DNA of 64,000 nt, from positions 1 through 64,000 of the forward strand of contig JAEUPI010000217.1 of assembly GCA_016790175.1 (NCBI GenBank), written 5' to 3'. Made by a program: the position numbers and the translations under genes. The DNA comes from Burkholderiaceae bacterium. GTDB lineage: Bacteria > Pseudomonadota > Gammaproteobacteria > Burkholderiales > Burkholderiaceae_C. The notes beneath the pieces were generated by a model. That model did no database searches and was not told the DNA's origin. It worked only from the letters and a program-made list of their open reading frames with translations. The first letter of the stretch is position 1. Each line of letters opens with the position of its first letter. This document shows positions 1-8,531 of the stretch, piece after piece.

Positions 1-302
1 TGTTCGCGGTGCCCAAGGTGCTGAAGCGCCTGGGCCTGACGATGAACGACATCGACCTCTGGGAGTTGAACGAAGCCTTTGCCGTGCAGGTGCTGTACTG
101 CGCCGACAAGCTGGGCATCCCGATGGATCGGCTCAACGTCAATGGCGGTGCGATCGCTGTTGGCCATCCCTATGGCGTCAGCGGGCAGCGCCTGACCGGC
201 CATGCGTTGATCGAGGGCCGGCGCCGCGGTGCGAAGAAGGTCTGCGTGACCATGTGCATCGGCGGCGGCATGGGCGCAGCCGGGATCTTCGAGGTGCTGT
301 GA
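1..302 (+). CDS. Thiolase (acetyl-CoA C-acyltransferase), C-terminal part
   Basis: This is the 3' end of a gene that begins before the window; the reading frame is open from the first bases. Thiolases split 3-ketoacyl-CoA with CoA in the last step of beta-oxidation, or run in reverse. The visible tail has the C-terminal thiolase marks: NEAFA, the GHPYGVSG loop that carries the catalytic His, and a [10 protein letters not shown] segment that carries the second catalytic Cys. GHPYGVSG differs slightly from the common GHPLGASG. The stop codon overlaps the next gene's GTG start (GTGA), which implies co-translation with the DhlA-like hydrolase and the downstream acyl-CoA genes. The family is clear. 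The substrate range and the nucleophile Cys domain cannot be seen. Confidence 0.93.
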   Translation, partial: FAVPKVLKRLGLTMNDIDLWELNEAFAVQVLYCADKLGIPMDRLNVNGGAIAVGHPYGVSGQRLTGHALIEGRRRGAKKVCVTMCIGGGMGAAGIFEVL

Positions 303-1183
303 ACGCACTGCGCACGCCCGACGCGCGTTTCGCCGGGCTGCCGGGATTTGCCTATGCGCCGCGGTATCTGCAGCAGGGCGAGTTGCGCATGCACTACGTG
401 GACGAGGGCCCACGCGACGCCGCGATCACGGCATTCGCCCTTCACGGCGAACCGACTTGGAGTTACCTGTATCGCCGGATGATCCCGGTGTTCACCCACG
501 CCGGGCTGCGCGTGGTGGCGCCGGACTTCTTCGGCTTCGGCCGCAGCGACAAGCCGACCGACGACACCTGGTACACCTTCGATCGCCATCGCGAGTCGAT
601 GCTCGCGCTGATCGACGCGCTCGCGTTGGAGAACATCCTGCTCGTGTGCCAGGACTGGGGTGGCCTGATCGGGCTCACATTGCCGCTGGCGCGGCCGCAG
701 CTGTTCACCCGTTTGCTCGTGATGAACACCGGCCTCGGCACCGGCACGGTGACCGAGGGATTCAAGGCATGGCGTGCCTACTGCAACGCCAACCCCGATC
801 TCGCGGTGGGCAAGCTGATGAAGCGCTCGTGCGCGCACCTGAGCGATGCCGAGGTCGCCGCGTACGACGCGCCGTTTCCCGATGTCAGCCACAAGGCCGG
901 CGTGCGAGCGTTCCCGAACCTCGTGCCCGATCGCGACGACGCGCCCGGCGCGGCTGTGAGCCGCGAAGCGGCCGCTTTCTGGCGCGAGCATTTCAGCGGC
1001 CAGAGCTTCATGGCCATCGGCATGCAGGACCCGGTGCTCGGCCCGGCGGCGATGCGCTCGCTGCACAAACTCATCCGCGGCTGCCCGCCGCCGCTGGAGG
1101 TGGCCGAAGGCGGGCACTTCGTGCAGGAATGGGGTGCGCCGATTGCCACCGCGGCACTGGCGCAATTCGGCCTCGCGTCATGA
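299..1183 (+). CDS. Alpha/beta hydrolase of the haloalkane dehalogenase (DhlA-like) family
   Basis: A 294-residue alpha/beta hydrolase that closely follows Xanthobacter DhlA as recalled. [11 protein letters not shown] (oxyanion-hole Glu51), FGRSDKP, nucleophile Asp119 followed by Trp120 in QDWGG, acid Asp244 in GMQDPVLGP and His273 in GGHFVQE are all present. DhlA hydrolyses terminal haloalkanes to alcohols through an alkyl-Asp ester. One halide-binding residue is changed: where DhlA has Trp175 (MKRW), this protein reads MKRS (Ser177), and the N-terminal cap is about ten residues shorter. Dehalogenation is therefore uncertain; the native substrate may be another ester or halide. GTG start 299 is chosen because it overlaps the thiolase stop by four bases. 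A location inside an acyl-CoA operon suggests a role in chain catabolism. Confidence 0.85.
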   Translation: MNALRTPDARFAGLPGFAYAPRYLQQGELRMHYVDEGPRDAAITAFALHGEPTWSYLYRRMIPVFTHAGLRVVAPDFFGFGRSDKPTDDTWYTFDRHRESMLALIDALALENILLVCQDWGGLIGLTLPLARPQLFTRLLVMNTGLGTGTVTEGFKAWRAYCNANPDLAVGKLMKRSCAHLSDAEVAAYDAPFPDVSHKAGVRAFPNLVPDRDDAPGAAVSREAAAFWREHFSGQSFMAIGMQDPVLGPAAMRSLHKLIRGCPPPLEVAEGGHFVQEWGAPIATAALAQFGLAS

Positions 1184-1602
1184 AGACCGATCTCGCTGCC
1201 GTGCGCGGCTTCTACCGGGCCTCGCCGTTCATGGTGGACCTCGGCATCGAGCCCACGCAGGTGGGCGAGGGCCGGGTGCACAGCCAACTGGCCCTGCAGC
1301 CTCGGCATCACCAGCACACCGGGCAGGTCCACGCCGGCGTGACCAATGCGATGGCCGACCAGACCATGGGCGCGGCCGCGCAGACCCTGGCACCCGCGGG
1401 CCGATGGGTGCTGACCGCCGAGCTCAAGACCAGCCACCTGCGCGCCGCCAAGGGCGAGCGGCTGCACTGCGAGGCCTGGGTGGTGCGCGCCGGGCGCACG
1501 CTGAGCTTCACCGAGGCCGAGGTCTACGCGGTTTCCGGTGAACAGCGCACGCTCGTGGTCAAGGCTTCGGCAACGATGGCCCTGGTCGAATCCAAGGCCT
1601 GA
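1180..1602 (+). CDS. PaaI-family hotdog thioesterase
   Basis: A 140-residue single hotdog-domain protein. The segment GQVHAGVTNAMADQTMG holds the HxG...D pattern that shapes the active site in PaaI-type acyl-CoA thioesterases. The expected reaction is hydrolysis of a short or aromatic acyl-CoA to the acid and CoA, which relieves CoA trapping during catabolism. ATG 1180 overlaps the hydrolase stop in ATGA, and its own stop shares one base with the next start (TGATG), so the gene is translationally coupled on both sides. This is the first of two PaaI-like thioesterases in the cluster (the other is at 4269); they differ in sequence and so probably in substrate. The family is firm; the substrate is unknown. 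Confidence 0.85.
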   Translation: MKTDLAAVRGFYRASPFMVDLGIEPTQVGEGRVHSQLALQPRHHQHTGQVHAGVTNAMADQTMGAAAQTLAPAGRWVLTAELKTSHLRAAKGERLHCEAWVVRAGRTLSFTEAEVYAVSGEQRTLVVKASATMALVESKA

Positions 1603-3452
1603 TGCCAGGAGCGCCGCACGTGCGACAGACCCTCGACTTCCTGCTGCAGTGGCTCGATGTGCCGGCGCTGACCGAGCGGCCGCGTTTCGCCGACCACTCG
1701 AGCGAAACCTTCGCGTCGGTGCTCGACACCTGCGAGCGCATCGCGCGCGAGAAGTTTGCGCCGTTCACTCGCGTCGTCGACACGGAGGAGCCGCAGTTCG
1801 ACGGCGAGAAAGTGGTGCTGCCCGCGTGCGCGTACGAAACCGCGAGGGCATACGTCGACTCCGGCATGCTCGCCGCTGCGCAGGACTACGAGATCGGCGG
1901 CATGCAGCTGCCCTGCACGGTGGAAATGGCGGCTCATGCCTTCTTTGCCAAGGCCGGCGTCGGTCTGGGCGGGGGCGGGATGCTGACGAGCGGCAACGCC
2001 AACCTCTTGATGGCGCACGGCACGCCGATGCAGAAGACCGTGTTCGCGAAGAACGAGTTTGCCGGCCGTTGGTTCGGCACCATGTGCCTGAGCGAGCCGC
2101 AGGCGGGCTCGTCGCTGAGCGACATCGCCACCCGCGCCGAGCCCGACGGCCACGGCTTCGAGCACGATGCACTCGGCCCGCGCTACCGTCTGCGTGGCAA
2201 CAAGATGTGGATCAGCAACGGCGAGCACGAGCTGACCGAGAACATCGTTCACCTCGTTCTGGCCAAGATCCCGGGACCCGACGGCAAACTGGTGCCGGGT
2301 ACCAAGGGCATTTCGCTGTTCATCGTGCCGAAGAAGCTGGTCGACGCCGACGCACGACTGACCGGCGAGCGCAACGACGTGGCACTGGCAGGGTTGAACC
2401 ACAAACTCGGCTATCGCGGCATTCCGAACACGCTGCTCAACTTCGGCGAGGGCAAGTTTTCGGTGCGTGGTCGCTCCGGCGCGATCGGCTACCTCGTGGG
2501 CCAACCGGGCGAGGGTCTGCGCTGCATGTTCCACATGATGAACGAGGCACGCATCGCCGTCGGACTGGGCGCAGTGATGCTGGGCTACGCCGGCTACGAG
2601 GCGAGCCTGCAATACGCACGCGACCGTGCCCAGGGGCGACCGCTCGGCGTGACGGGCAAGAACGTGGCGCAAGCACCGGTGCGCATCGTCGAACATGCCG
2701 ACGTCAAGCGCATGCTGTTGGCGCAGAAGGCCTACGTGGAAGGTGGCCTGGCGCTGGCTCTGTATTGCGCCCGTCTGGTCGACGAGCAGCACACCGGTTC
2801 ACCCGAGGCGGCGCGCGAGGCCGGCACGCTGCTGGAGGTGCTGACGCCGATCGTCAAGAGCTGGCCGAGCCAGTGGTGCCTCGAGGCCAACTCGCTGGCG
2901 ATACAGGTGCATGGCGGCTACGGCTACACGCGCGATTTTCCGGTCGAGCAGTACTGGCGCGACAACCGGCTGAACATGATCCACGAAGGCACGCACGGCA
3001 TCCAGGCGCTGGATCTGCTCGGCCGCAAGGTGGTGATGAACGGCGGCGCCGGGCTGAAGCTGCTCGCCACGCGCATGCGCGCCAGCATCGATGCCGTGCA
3101 GCCCTATGCCGAGCTGCAGCCCCACGCGCAGGCGCTGGCCTCGGCGCTCGACGCCGTGGGTGCGGCCACGCAGGCGGCCTGGTCGGCCGGCACACCCGAC
3201 GAGGCGCTCGCCAACGCGATGCCGTACATGCAGGCCTTCGGGCACACAGTGATCGCCTGGGTCTGGCTCGATCTGGCGCGCGAGGCCTGCCGGCAGCTGG
3301 CATCCGGCGCCGGCGATGCGGCCTTCCAGCGCGGCAAGCTGCAGGCGATGCGCTACTTCTATGGCTACGAGCTGCCGCTCGTGACGGCCTGGCTCGCGGT
3401 GGTGAAGGCGCGCGACCCGGTGTGCCGCGAGATGCGCGACGAGTGGTTCTGA
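1602..3452 (+). CDS. Acyl-CoA dehydrogenase, long (about 600 aa) type
   Basis: A 616-residue FAD enzyme of the long acyl-CoA dehydrogenase branch, which also contains the DmdC-like dehydrogenases. It introduces an alpha-beta double bond into an acyl-CoA and passes electrons to EtfAB, whose genes lie at 56880-58564. The FAD/substrate segment LSEPQAGSS and the C-terminal catalytic base in IHEGTHGIQALDLLGRK are present. The extra C-terminal helical domain typical of 600-residue members follows. ATG 1602 overlaps the thioesterase stop by one base, but the N-terminus before the first conserved block is variable and another start is possible. The SDR gene follows after 19 bases. Substrate chain length cannot be read from sequence; it is distinct from the DmdC-like protein at 58596. 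Confidence 0.9.
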   Translation: MPGAPHVRQTLDFLLQWLDVPALTERPRFADHSSETFASVLDTCERIAREKFAPFTRVVDTEEPQFDGEKVVLPACAYETARAYVDSGMLAAAQDYEIGGMQLPCTVEMAAHAFFAKAGVGLGGGGMLTSGNANLLMAHGTPMQKTVFAKNEFAGRWFGTMCLSEPQAGSSLSDIATRAEPDGHGFEHDALGPRYRLRGNKMWISNGEHELTENIVHLVLAKIPGPDGKLVPGTKGISLFIVPKKLVDADARLTGERNDVALAGLNHKLGYRGIPNTLLNFGEGKFSVRGRSGAIGYLVGQPGEGLRCMFHMMNEARIAVGLGAVMLGYAGYEASLQYARDRAQGRPLGVTGKNVAQAPVRIVEHADVKRMLLAQKAYVEGGLALALYCARLVDEQHTGSPEAAREAGTLLEVLTPIVKSWPSQWCLEANSLAIQVHGGYGYTRDFPVEQYWRDNRLNMIHEGTHGIQALDLLGRKVVMNGGAGLKLLATRMRASIDAVQPYAELQPHAQALASALDAVGAATQAAWSAGTPDEALANAMPYMQAFGHTVIAWVWLDLAREACRQLASGAGDAAFQRGKLQAMRYFYGYELPLVTAWLAVVKARDPVCREMRDEWF

Positions 3453-3471
3453 ACCATCCAGGAGGCACACG

Positions 3472-4260
3472 ATGTCCACGCCCGTCCAACAGCTCTTCGA
3501 CCTCACCGGCAAGACCGCGCTGGTCACCGGCGGCTCGCGCGGCCTCGGGCTGCAGATCGCCGAGGCGCTGGGCGAAGCCGGCGCGAAGATCATGCTCACC
3601 TCGCGCAAGGCGGCCGACCTCGAGGAGGCGGCAGCAGCCCTGCAGGCCAAGGGCATCGACACACGCTGGATCGCGGCCGACGCGAGCCAGCCCGCCGACG
3701 TGCACAGGGTGGTCGCCGACACGATGGAGCGTTTGGGTCGCATCGACATCCTGGTCAACAATGCCGGCGCCACCTGGGGCGCGCCGGCCGAGGACCATCC
3801 GCTCGAGGCCTGGGACAAGGTGATGAACCTCAACATCCGCAGCCTGTTCCTGTTTGCGCAGGCGGTGGCCAAGGCGAGCATGATTCCGCGCAAGAGCGGG
3901 CGCATCATCAACATCGCGTCGATCGCCGGGCTGGGTGGCTCGATCGAGGTGAAGTTCATTGCCTACGGGACCAGCAAGGGTGCGGTGGTGAACTTCACGC
4001 GCACGCTGGCGGCCGAGTGGGGGCCCTACGGCATCACGGTCAACGCGCTGGCACCGGGCTTCTTCCCGAGCAAGATGACGCAAGGTGTGTTGAAGACCAT
4101 CGGTGTGGACAAGCTGGCCGCACACGCGCCGCTGCGCCGGATCGGTGATGACGATGATCTCAAGGGTGCCGCGCTGCTGTTCGCGGCACCGGCCGGCAAG
4201 CACATCACGGGGCAGATTCTCGCCGTCGACGGCGGTGTGTCCTGCGCGGTCGGGGGGTAG
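3472..4260 (+). CDS. SDR-family NAD(P)-dependent oxidoreductase
   Basis: A 262-residue classical short-chain dehydrogenase. TGGSRGLG near residue 20 is the dinucleotide loop, NNAG follows, and the catalytic Tyr and Lys lie in YGTSKGA, preceded by the IASIAG Ser region. The C-terminal GQILAVDGG is typical of the FabG/gluconate 5-dehydrogenase branch. The likely reaction is oxidation or reduction of a hydroxyacyl-CoA or alcohol intermediate within this operon. A strong Shine-Dalgarno sequence (AGGAGG) lies before the ATG. The gene sits between an acyl-CoA dehydrogenase and a thioesterase, with 19 and 8 base gaps, which fits the 3-hydroxyacyl dehydrogenase step. The exact substrate is not determined. 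Confidence 0.88.
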   Translation: MSTPVQQLFDLTGKTALVTGGSRGLGLQIAEALGEAGAKIMLTSRKAADLEEAAAALQAKGIDTRWIAADASQPADVHRVVADTMERLGRIDILVNNAGATWGAPAEDHPLEAWDKVMNLNIRSLFLFAQAVAKASMIPRKSGRIINIASIAGLGGSIEVKFIAYGTSKGAVVNFTRTLAAEWGPYGITVNALAPGFFPSKMTQGVLKTIGVDKLAAHAPLRRIGDDDDLKGAALLFAAPAGKHITGQILAVDGGVSCAVGG

Positions 4261-4268
4261 GCGGCACC

Positions 4269-4733
4269 ATGTCAGGCACCCGAATCGCATTCCCCATACG
4301 CATCCCGTTCGTCGAGGAACTCGGACTCGAGCTGCACGGCTTCGGCGGCGGCAAGGCCGAACTGAGGCTCGATCTCGATCAGGCGCACCTGAACTCCTGG
4401 GAAGTCGCCCATGGCGGCGTGTTGATGACGATGCTCGATGTCGCGATGGCGCATGCGGCACGCAGCATGCATCAGCACGATCCGTCGCAAGGCCGCGGCG
4501 TCGCGACGATCGAGATGAAAGCCACCTTTCTGCGGCCGGCTCAAGGGCAGCTGCGCGCGCTCGGCAAGTTGCTTCACAAGACCACGACGATGGCGTTCTG
4601 CGAAGCGTCGGTATTCGATGACAGCGGCGAACTCTGTGCGCACGGCACCGGAACCTTCAAGTTCCTGCGTGGCCTGCCGTCCGGCCGGCAGATCAAGGCG
4701 CTGGGCGGGGCCGCGACAAAGGACCATTCATGA
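4269..4733 (+). CDS. PaaI-family hotdog thioesterase
   Basis: A 154-residue hotdog protein with the canonical HGG...D active-site block (WEVAHGGVLMTMLDVAMAH), as in PaaI/YigI-like acyl-CoA thioesterases. It likely hydrolyses an acyl-CoA intermediate of the same pathway. It starts eight bases after the SDR stop and overlaps the following MDR reductase by four bases (ATGA at 4730). It is more canonical than the 1180 thioesterase, which has HAG in place of HGG. The two are not close copies, so a simple recent duplication is unlikely. Substrate unknown. Confidence 0.86.
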   Translation: MSGTRIAFPIRIPFVEELGLELHGFGGGKAELRLDLDQAHLNSWEVAHGGVLMTMLDVAMAHAARSMHQHDPSQGRGVATIEMKATFLRPAQGQLRALGKLLHKTTTMAFCEASVFDDSGELCAHGTGTFKFLRGLPSGRQIKALGGAATKDHS

Positions 4734-5749
4734 CACGACCCAATCTGCAGTGGCTGCTCGCGTCGCGCCCGGGCGGCGAGCCGACGCCGGCGAACTTTCG
4801 CCTCGTCACGTCCAGCGTGCCCGCATTGAAGGACGGCGAGGTCCTCGTGCGCCACCACTACCTGAGCCTCGACCCGTACATGCGCGGACGCATGAACGAC
4901 GGCAAGAACTACGCGGCTCCGCAGCCGCTCGACGCAGTGATGATCGGTGGCACCGTCGGCGAGGTGATCGAGTCGCAGCACGATGCTTTCCGGGTCGGCG
5001 ACACGGTGGTCGGCGCGGGCGGTTGGCAGCAGTACTCAATCGTCAACGTGTCGCAGCCCGGGCTGCTGCGCAAGGTCGACGCGTCGCGCGTGCCACTGTC
5101 GGCCTACCTGGGCGCCGTGGGCATGCCGGGTGTGACCGCGTGGTACGGACTCACGCAGATCATCGAACCCAAGGCCGGCGAGACGGTGACCGTCAGTGCC
5201 GCCAGCGGCGCGGTCGGCGGTGTCGTCGGCCAGTTGGCCAAGGCGCGCGGCTGCCGCGCGGTGGGCATTGCCGGCGGACGCGACAAATGCGATGTCGTGG
5301 TCCGCGAGTTCGGTTTCGACGCCTGCATCGACTACAAGGCCCACAAGAACCCTGCCTCGCTGCAGGCCGCGTTGGCGGCGGCCTGCCCGAACGGCATCGA
5401 TGGTCATTTCGAGAACGTCGGGGGCGTGGTGCTCGATGCCGTGATGCAGCAGGCCAACGCGTTCGCGCGCATCGCCATGTGCGGCATGATTGCCGGCTAC
5501 AACGGCGAACCGATTCCGATGGCCGAGCCCAGGTTGATTCTCACCCAGCGCATGAAGGTGCAGGGCTTCATCATCAGCGAACATCTGCCGCTATGGCCGC
5601 AGGCCCTGGCCGAACTGGGCGAGCGGGTGGCGCGGGGCACGTTGAAGTATCGCGAGACGGTGGCGCAGGGCATCGAGAGCGCACCCGAGGCCTTCATCGG
5701 ATTGCTGAAGGGCCGCAACCTCGGCAAGCAGCTGGTCAAGCTGGCGTAA
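4730..5749 (+). CDS. NADP-dependent zinc-independent MDR oxidoreductase (CurA/LTB4DH-like)
   Basis: A 339-residue medium-chain reductase without structural zinc ligands. The N-terminal segment RPGGEPTPANFRL, the YLSLDPYMRGRM motif and the Rossmann loop (VSAASGAVGGVVGQLAK) match the curcumin reductase / leukotriene B4 12-hydroxydehydrogenase / YncB group. These enzymes reduce the C=C bond of enones, or oxidise allylic alcohols, using NADPH. In this operon it could saturate an unsaturated ketone or enoyl intermediate. ATG 4730 overlaps the thioesterase stop. A 70-base gap precedes the AidB-like gene; no terminator is visible there. The family is confident, the substrate is not. Confidence 0.87.
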   Translation: MTRPNLQWLLASRPGGEPTPANFRLVTSSVPALKDGEVLVRHHYLSLDPYMRGRMNDGKNYAAPQPLDAVMIGGTVGEVIESQHDAFRVGDTVVGAGGWQQYSIVNVSQPGLLRKVDASRVPLSAYLGAVGMPGVTAWYGLTQIIEPKAGETVTVSAASGAVGGVVGQLAKARGCRAVGIAGGRDKCDVVVREFGFDACIDYKAHKNPASLQAALAAACPNGIDGHFENVGGVVLDAVMQQANAFARIAMCGMIAGYNGEPIPMAEPRLILTQRMKVQGFIISEHLPLWPQALAELGERVARGTLKYRETVAQGIESAPEAFIGLLKGRNLGKQLVKLA

Positions 5750-5819
5750 CCCCCGCGTGCCGGAGCCGCATCCCTGATCGCTGCATCGGCGCGCACGCAT
5801 CGACGCACGGGAGGACTTC

Positions 5820-7484
5820 ATGAGCCATTCGACCCACGAGGTGTTCAACCAGAGCACGCCATTCGTCGACGTGAATCTGTTCGACACCGACGTCGGCCTG
5901 CGCGACGCGCTGCGCTTCAACCACCCGAGCTTCGACGCCGGTCGCTTCTCGGCGATCGGCGCCGAGTGTGGCGCGGCACAGACGGTGGAGCATGCGCGCC
6001 TGGCCAACCATCACTCGCCGGTGCTGCGCTCGCACGATCGCTTCGGACACCGCGTCGACCAGGTCGAGTTCCATCCCAGCTATCACGCACTGATCGGGGC
6101 GGCACTGAAGCACGGCTTGCATGGCGCGCCTTGGTCGCGTCCGGCGGGTTCCCACGTGGAGCGCGCGGCCGCGTTCATCCTATCGACGCAGGCTGAGCCC
6201 TCGGTGCTGTGTCCGGTGTCGATGAGTTATGCCGTGACGCCGGCACTGCGTGCCAACGCGGGCCTGTACGCCGCATGGCAGTCGCGCATCGTCTCGACGC
6301 AGTACGATCCACGCTTCGCGCCGTTCGACCGCAAAACCGCGGTCACGCTCGGCATGGGCATGACCGAGAAGCAGGGCGGGTCCGACGTCCGCAGCAACAC
6401 CACGCGTGCCGAACCGGTGGGCGAGGATGTCTGGGGCCGGCGCTTTGCGATCACCGGACACAAATGGTTCATGTCGGCGCCGATGTGCGACGCCTTCCTG
6501 GTCCTGGCGCAGGCGCCGGGCGGCCTGAGCTGCTTCTTCCTGCCGCGCTGGTTGCCCGACGGCGGCACGAACGTGCTGCGCGTGCAGCGTTTGAAGCACA
6601 AGCTGGGCAATCATGCCAACGCGAGCTCGGAGGTCGAGTTCGACCGCTCCACCGCCTGGCTCGTTGGCGACGAGGGCCGCGGCGTGCCGCAGATCCTGGC
6701 GATGGGCGCGATCACGCGGCTCGACTGCGCACTGGGCACCGCGGGGCTGATGCGCCAGTCGCTTGCGCTGGCGCTGCACCACACAGGCCAGCGCATGGCC
6801 TTCGGCACGCGGCTGATCGAGCAGCCGATGATGAAGAACGTGCTGGCCGACCTGGCGTTGGAGAGCGAGGCGGCCACGGCGCTGGCGCTGCGCCTCGCCC
6901 GCGCGGTCGACCGCAGCGAGAACGCGCGGGATCCCAGCGGGCACGAAGCGTTGATGCGCCGCGTGCTGACGCCGATCGCCAAATTCTGGATCTGCAAGCG
7001 CGGCAGCCTGTTCGGGCAGGAGGCGATGGAATGCCTCGGCGGCAATGGCTACGTCGAGGAGCAGGGCGAAGGCGTGATGGCGCGCGTCTATCGCGAGATG
7101 CCGCTGAACTCGATCTGGGAGGGCGCGGGCAACATCATGGCCCTGGATCTGCTGCGCGCGCTGCGCACCGGGCCGGTGACCGACGCGCTGATGCACGAAC
7201 TGCAACCGGCGCGTGGTGCGCATGCGGCGTTTGACCGCCTGGTCGGCACATTGCCTGCGCAGGTGGACGGCGTGCGCGAAGAGATCGACGCGCGGCGGCT
7301 GGCTCGCGACGTGGCGCTGGCCGTGCAGGCGGCGTTGCTGCGCCAGCATTCCACACCGGAGATGTTCGATACGTTCTGCGATTCGCGGCTCGGCGCAGAA
7401 GCTGGCGGCGGGGGTGCCTTCGGCCTGCTGCGTGCCGCTGCACCCTTCGATGCGATCATTGCCCGCGCGATGCCGCCCCATTGA
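5820..7484 (+). CDS. AidB-like acyl-CoA dehydrogenase
   Basis: A 554-residue protein that resembles E. coli AidB along its length as recalled: an N-terminal NQSTPFVDVNLF block, MGMTEKQGGSDVRSNTTRAE, GHKWFMSAPMCDAFLVLAQ, LKHKLGNHANASSEVEF and the catalytic-base loop IWEGAGNIMALDLLR. AidB binds FAD and DNA, has weak isovaleryl-CoA dehydrogenase activity, and in E. coli belongs to the Ada alkylation response. Here it sits between catabolic genes with no ada/alkB neighbour, so a metabolic role is at least as likely. The start ATG follows a GGGAGGA ribosome site. A Glu is kept at the catalytic-base position. Confidence 0.88.
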   Translation: MSHSTHEVFNQSTPFVDVNLFDTDVGLRDALRFNHPSFDAGRFSAIGAECGAAQTVEHARLANHHSPVLRSHDRFGHRVDQVEFHPSYHALIGAALKHGLHGAPWSRPAGSHVERAAAFILSTQAEPSVLCPVSMSYAVTPALRANAGLYAAWQSRIVSTQYDPRFAPFDRKTAVTLGMGMTEKQGGSDVRSNTTRAEPVGEDVWGRRFAITGHKWFMSAPMCDAFLVLAQAPGGLSCFFLPRWLPDGGTNVLRVQRLKHKLGNHANASSEVEFDRSTAWLVGDEGRGVPQILAMGAITRLDCALGTAGLMRQSLALALHHTGQRMAFGTRLIEQPMMKNVLADLALESEAATALALRLARAVDRSENARDPSGHEALMRRVLTPIAKFWICKRGSLFGQEAMECLGGNGYVEEQGEGVMARVYREMPLNSIWEGAGNIMALDLLRALRTGPVTDALMHELQPARGAHAAFDRLVGTLPAQVDGVREEIDARRLARDVALAVQAALLRQHSTPEMFDTFCDSRLGAEAGGGGAFGLLRAAAPFDAIIARAMPPH

Positions 7485-7513
7485 TTTGCTGACAGACCTC
7501 TAGGACGCTGAGC

Positions 7514-8431
7514 ATGAGCGACAAACATCTCGGACGTGGCGACACCGCGGTGATCACCGGTGCCGCATCGGGATTCGGGTTCGAGCTGGCGACGCTGTGC
7601 GCGCAGCGCGGCATGAACGTCGTGCTCGCAGACGTGCAGGCCGACGCCCTGCAGCGCGCCGAGCAGGAGTTGAAGCGACATGGTGCGCCCATGCTGCCGT
7701 TCCGGCTCGACGTGTCGAAGGCCGCCGAAGTCGAGGCGCTCGGTCGCGCGACGATCGAACGCTTTGGTGCGCCGCACCTGGTGTTCAACAACGCCGGCGT
7801 CGGTGCCGGCGGCCTGATCTGGGAACATTCGGTCGCCGACTGGGAGTGGGTGCTCGGCGTGAATCTGATGGGCGTGGCGCACGGCGTGCGCGTGTTCACG
7901 CCGGCGATGCTCGAGGCGGCCCGGCACGACCCCGGCTACGAGGGCCACCTGATCAACACCGCCTCGATGGCGGGGCTCGTGAACCCGCCCAACATGGGCG
8001 TGTACAACGTGAGCAAGCACGCGGTGGTCAGCCTGAGCGAGACGCTGTTTCACGACTTGTCGCTGGTGACCGACCAGGTGCATGCGCATGTGCTGTGCCC
8101 GTTCTTCGTGCCCACGGGCATCCACCAGAGCGAGCGCAATCGGCCGGCGTCGCTGAGCGATGCCGGTGCCAAGCCCACGCGCAGCCAGCTGATCGCGCAG
8201 GCCTTCAGCAACAAGGCCGTGACCAGCGGCCGGATCACGGCCGCACAAGTGGCCGCCAAGGTCGTCGATGCCGTCGTGCGCGACGCCTTCTACGTCTACA
8301 GCCATCCGCATGCGCTTGGCTCGGTGCAACTGCGCATGGAAGATCTGCTGCAGCATCGCAACCCGAGTGATCCGCTGAAGGACACGCCGGAGGTTCGTCG
8401 CCAGCTACGCGACGCGTTGCGGTCGGCGTGA
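7514..8431 (+). CDS. SDR-family oxidoreductase
   Basis: A 305-residue short-chain dehydrogenase. TGAASGFG is the cofactor loop, LDVS follows the second beta-alpha unit (typical of NADP/NAD discrimination), NNAGVGAGG comes next, and the catalytic Tyr and Lys lie in YNVSKHA. It is about 45 residues longer than a minimal SDR because of a C-terminal extension. It begins 29 bases after the AidB-like gene, so the two are probably co-transcribed. It is the second SDR of the cluster and is not closely similar to the one at 3472. Substrate unknown; an alcohol or hydroxyacyl dehydrogenase role is an inference from context. Confidence 0.87.
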   Translation: MSDKHLGRGDTAVITGAASGFGFELATLCAQRGMNVVLADVQADALQRAEQELKRHGAPMLPFRLDVSKAAEVEALGRATIERFGAPHLVFNNAGVGAGGLIWEHSVADWEWVLGVNLMGVAHGVRVFTPAMLEAARHDPGYEGHLINTASMAGLVNPPNMGVYNVSKHAVVSLSETLFHDLSLVTDQVHAHVLCPFFVPTGIHQSERNRPASLSDAGAKPTRSQLIAQAFSNKAVTSGRITAAQVAAKVVDAVVRDAFYVYSHPHALGSVQLRMEDLLQHRNPSDPLKDTPEVRRQLRDALRSA

Positions 8432-8468
8432 GCGATCGCCGGGCCGATCCAAGATCGCTGGATCCCCT

Positions 8469-8531
8469 GGAGCCACGAAGAGGCTCCTTCGGAGCCCTGG
8501 GGGACGGCACCATAGGTGCCAAGGGGGCACC
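8469..8531 (+). promoter_or_regulatory. Two alternating inverted-repeat triplets ending at the patatin start codon
   Basis: GGAGCC (8469), GGCTCC (8482) and GGAGCC (8491) can form either of two hairpins. GGCACC (8506), GGTGCC (8515) and GGCACC (8526) repeat the same arrangement, and the last arm abuts the ATG at 8532. The Shine-Dalgarno-like AAGGGGG lies between the last two arms, so one fold would hide it in a loop while the other (8506-8520) would leave it free. It could be a translational switch or simply a dispersed GC-rich palindromic repeat. The sequence is clear; the function is a guess. Confidence 0.45.
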
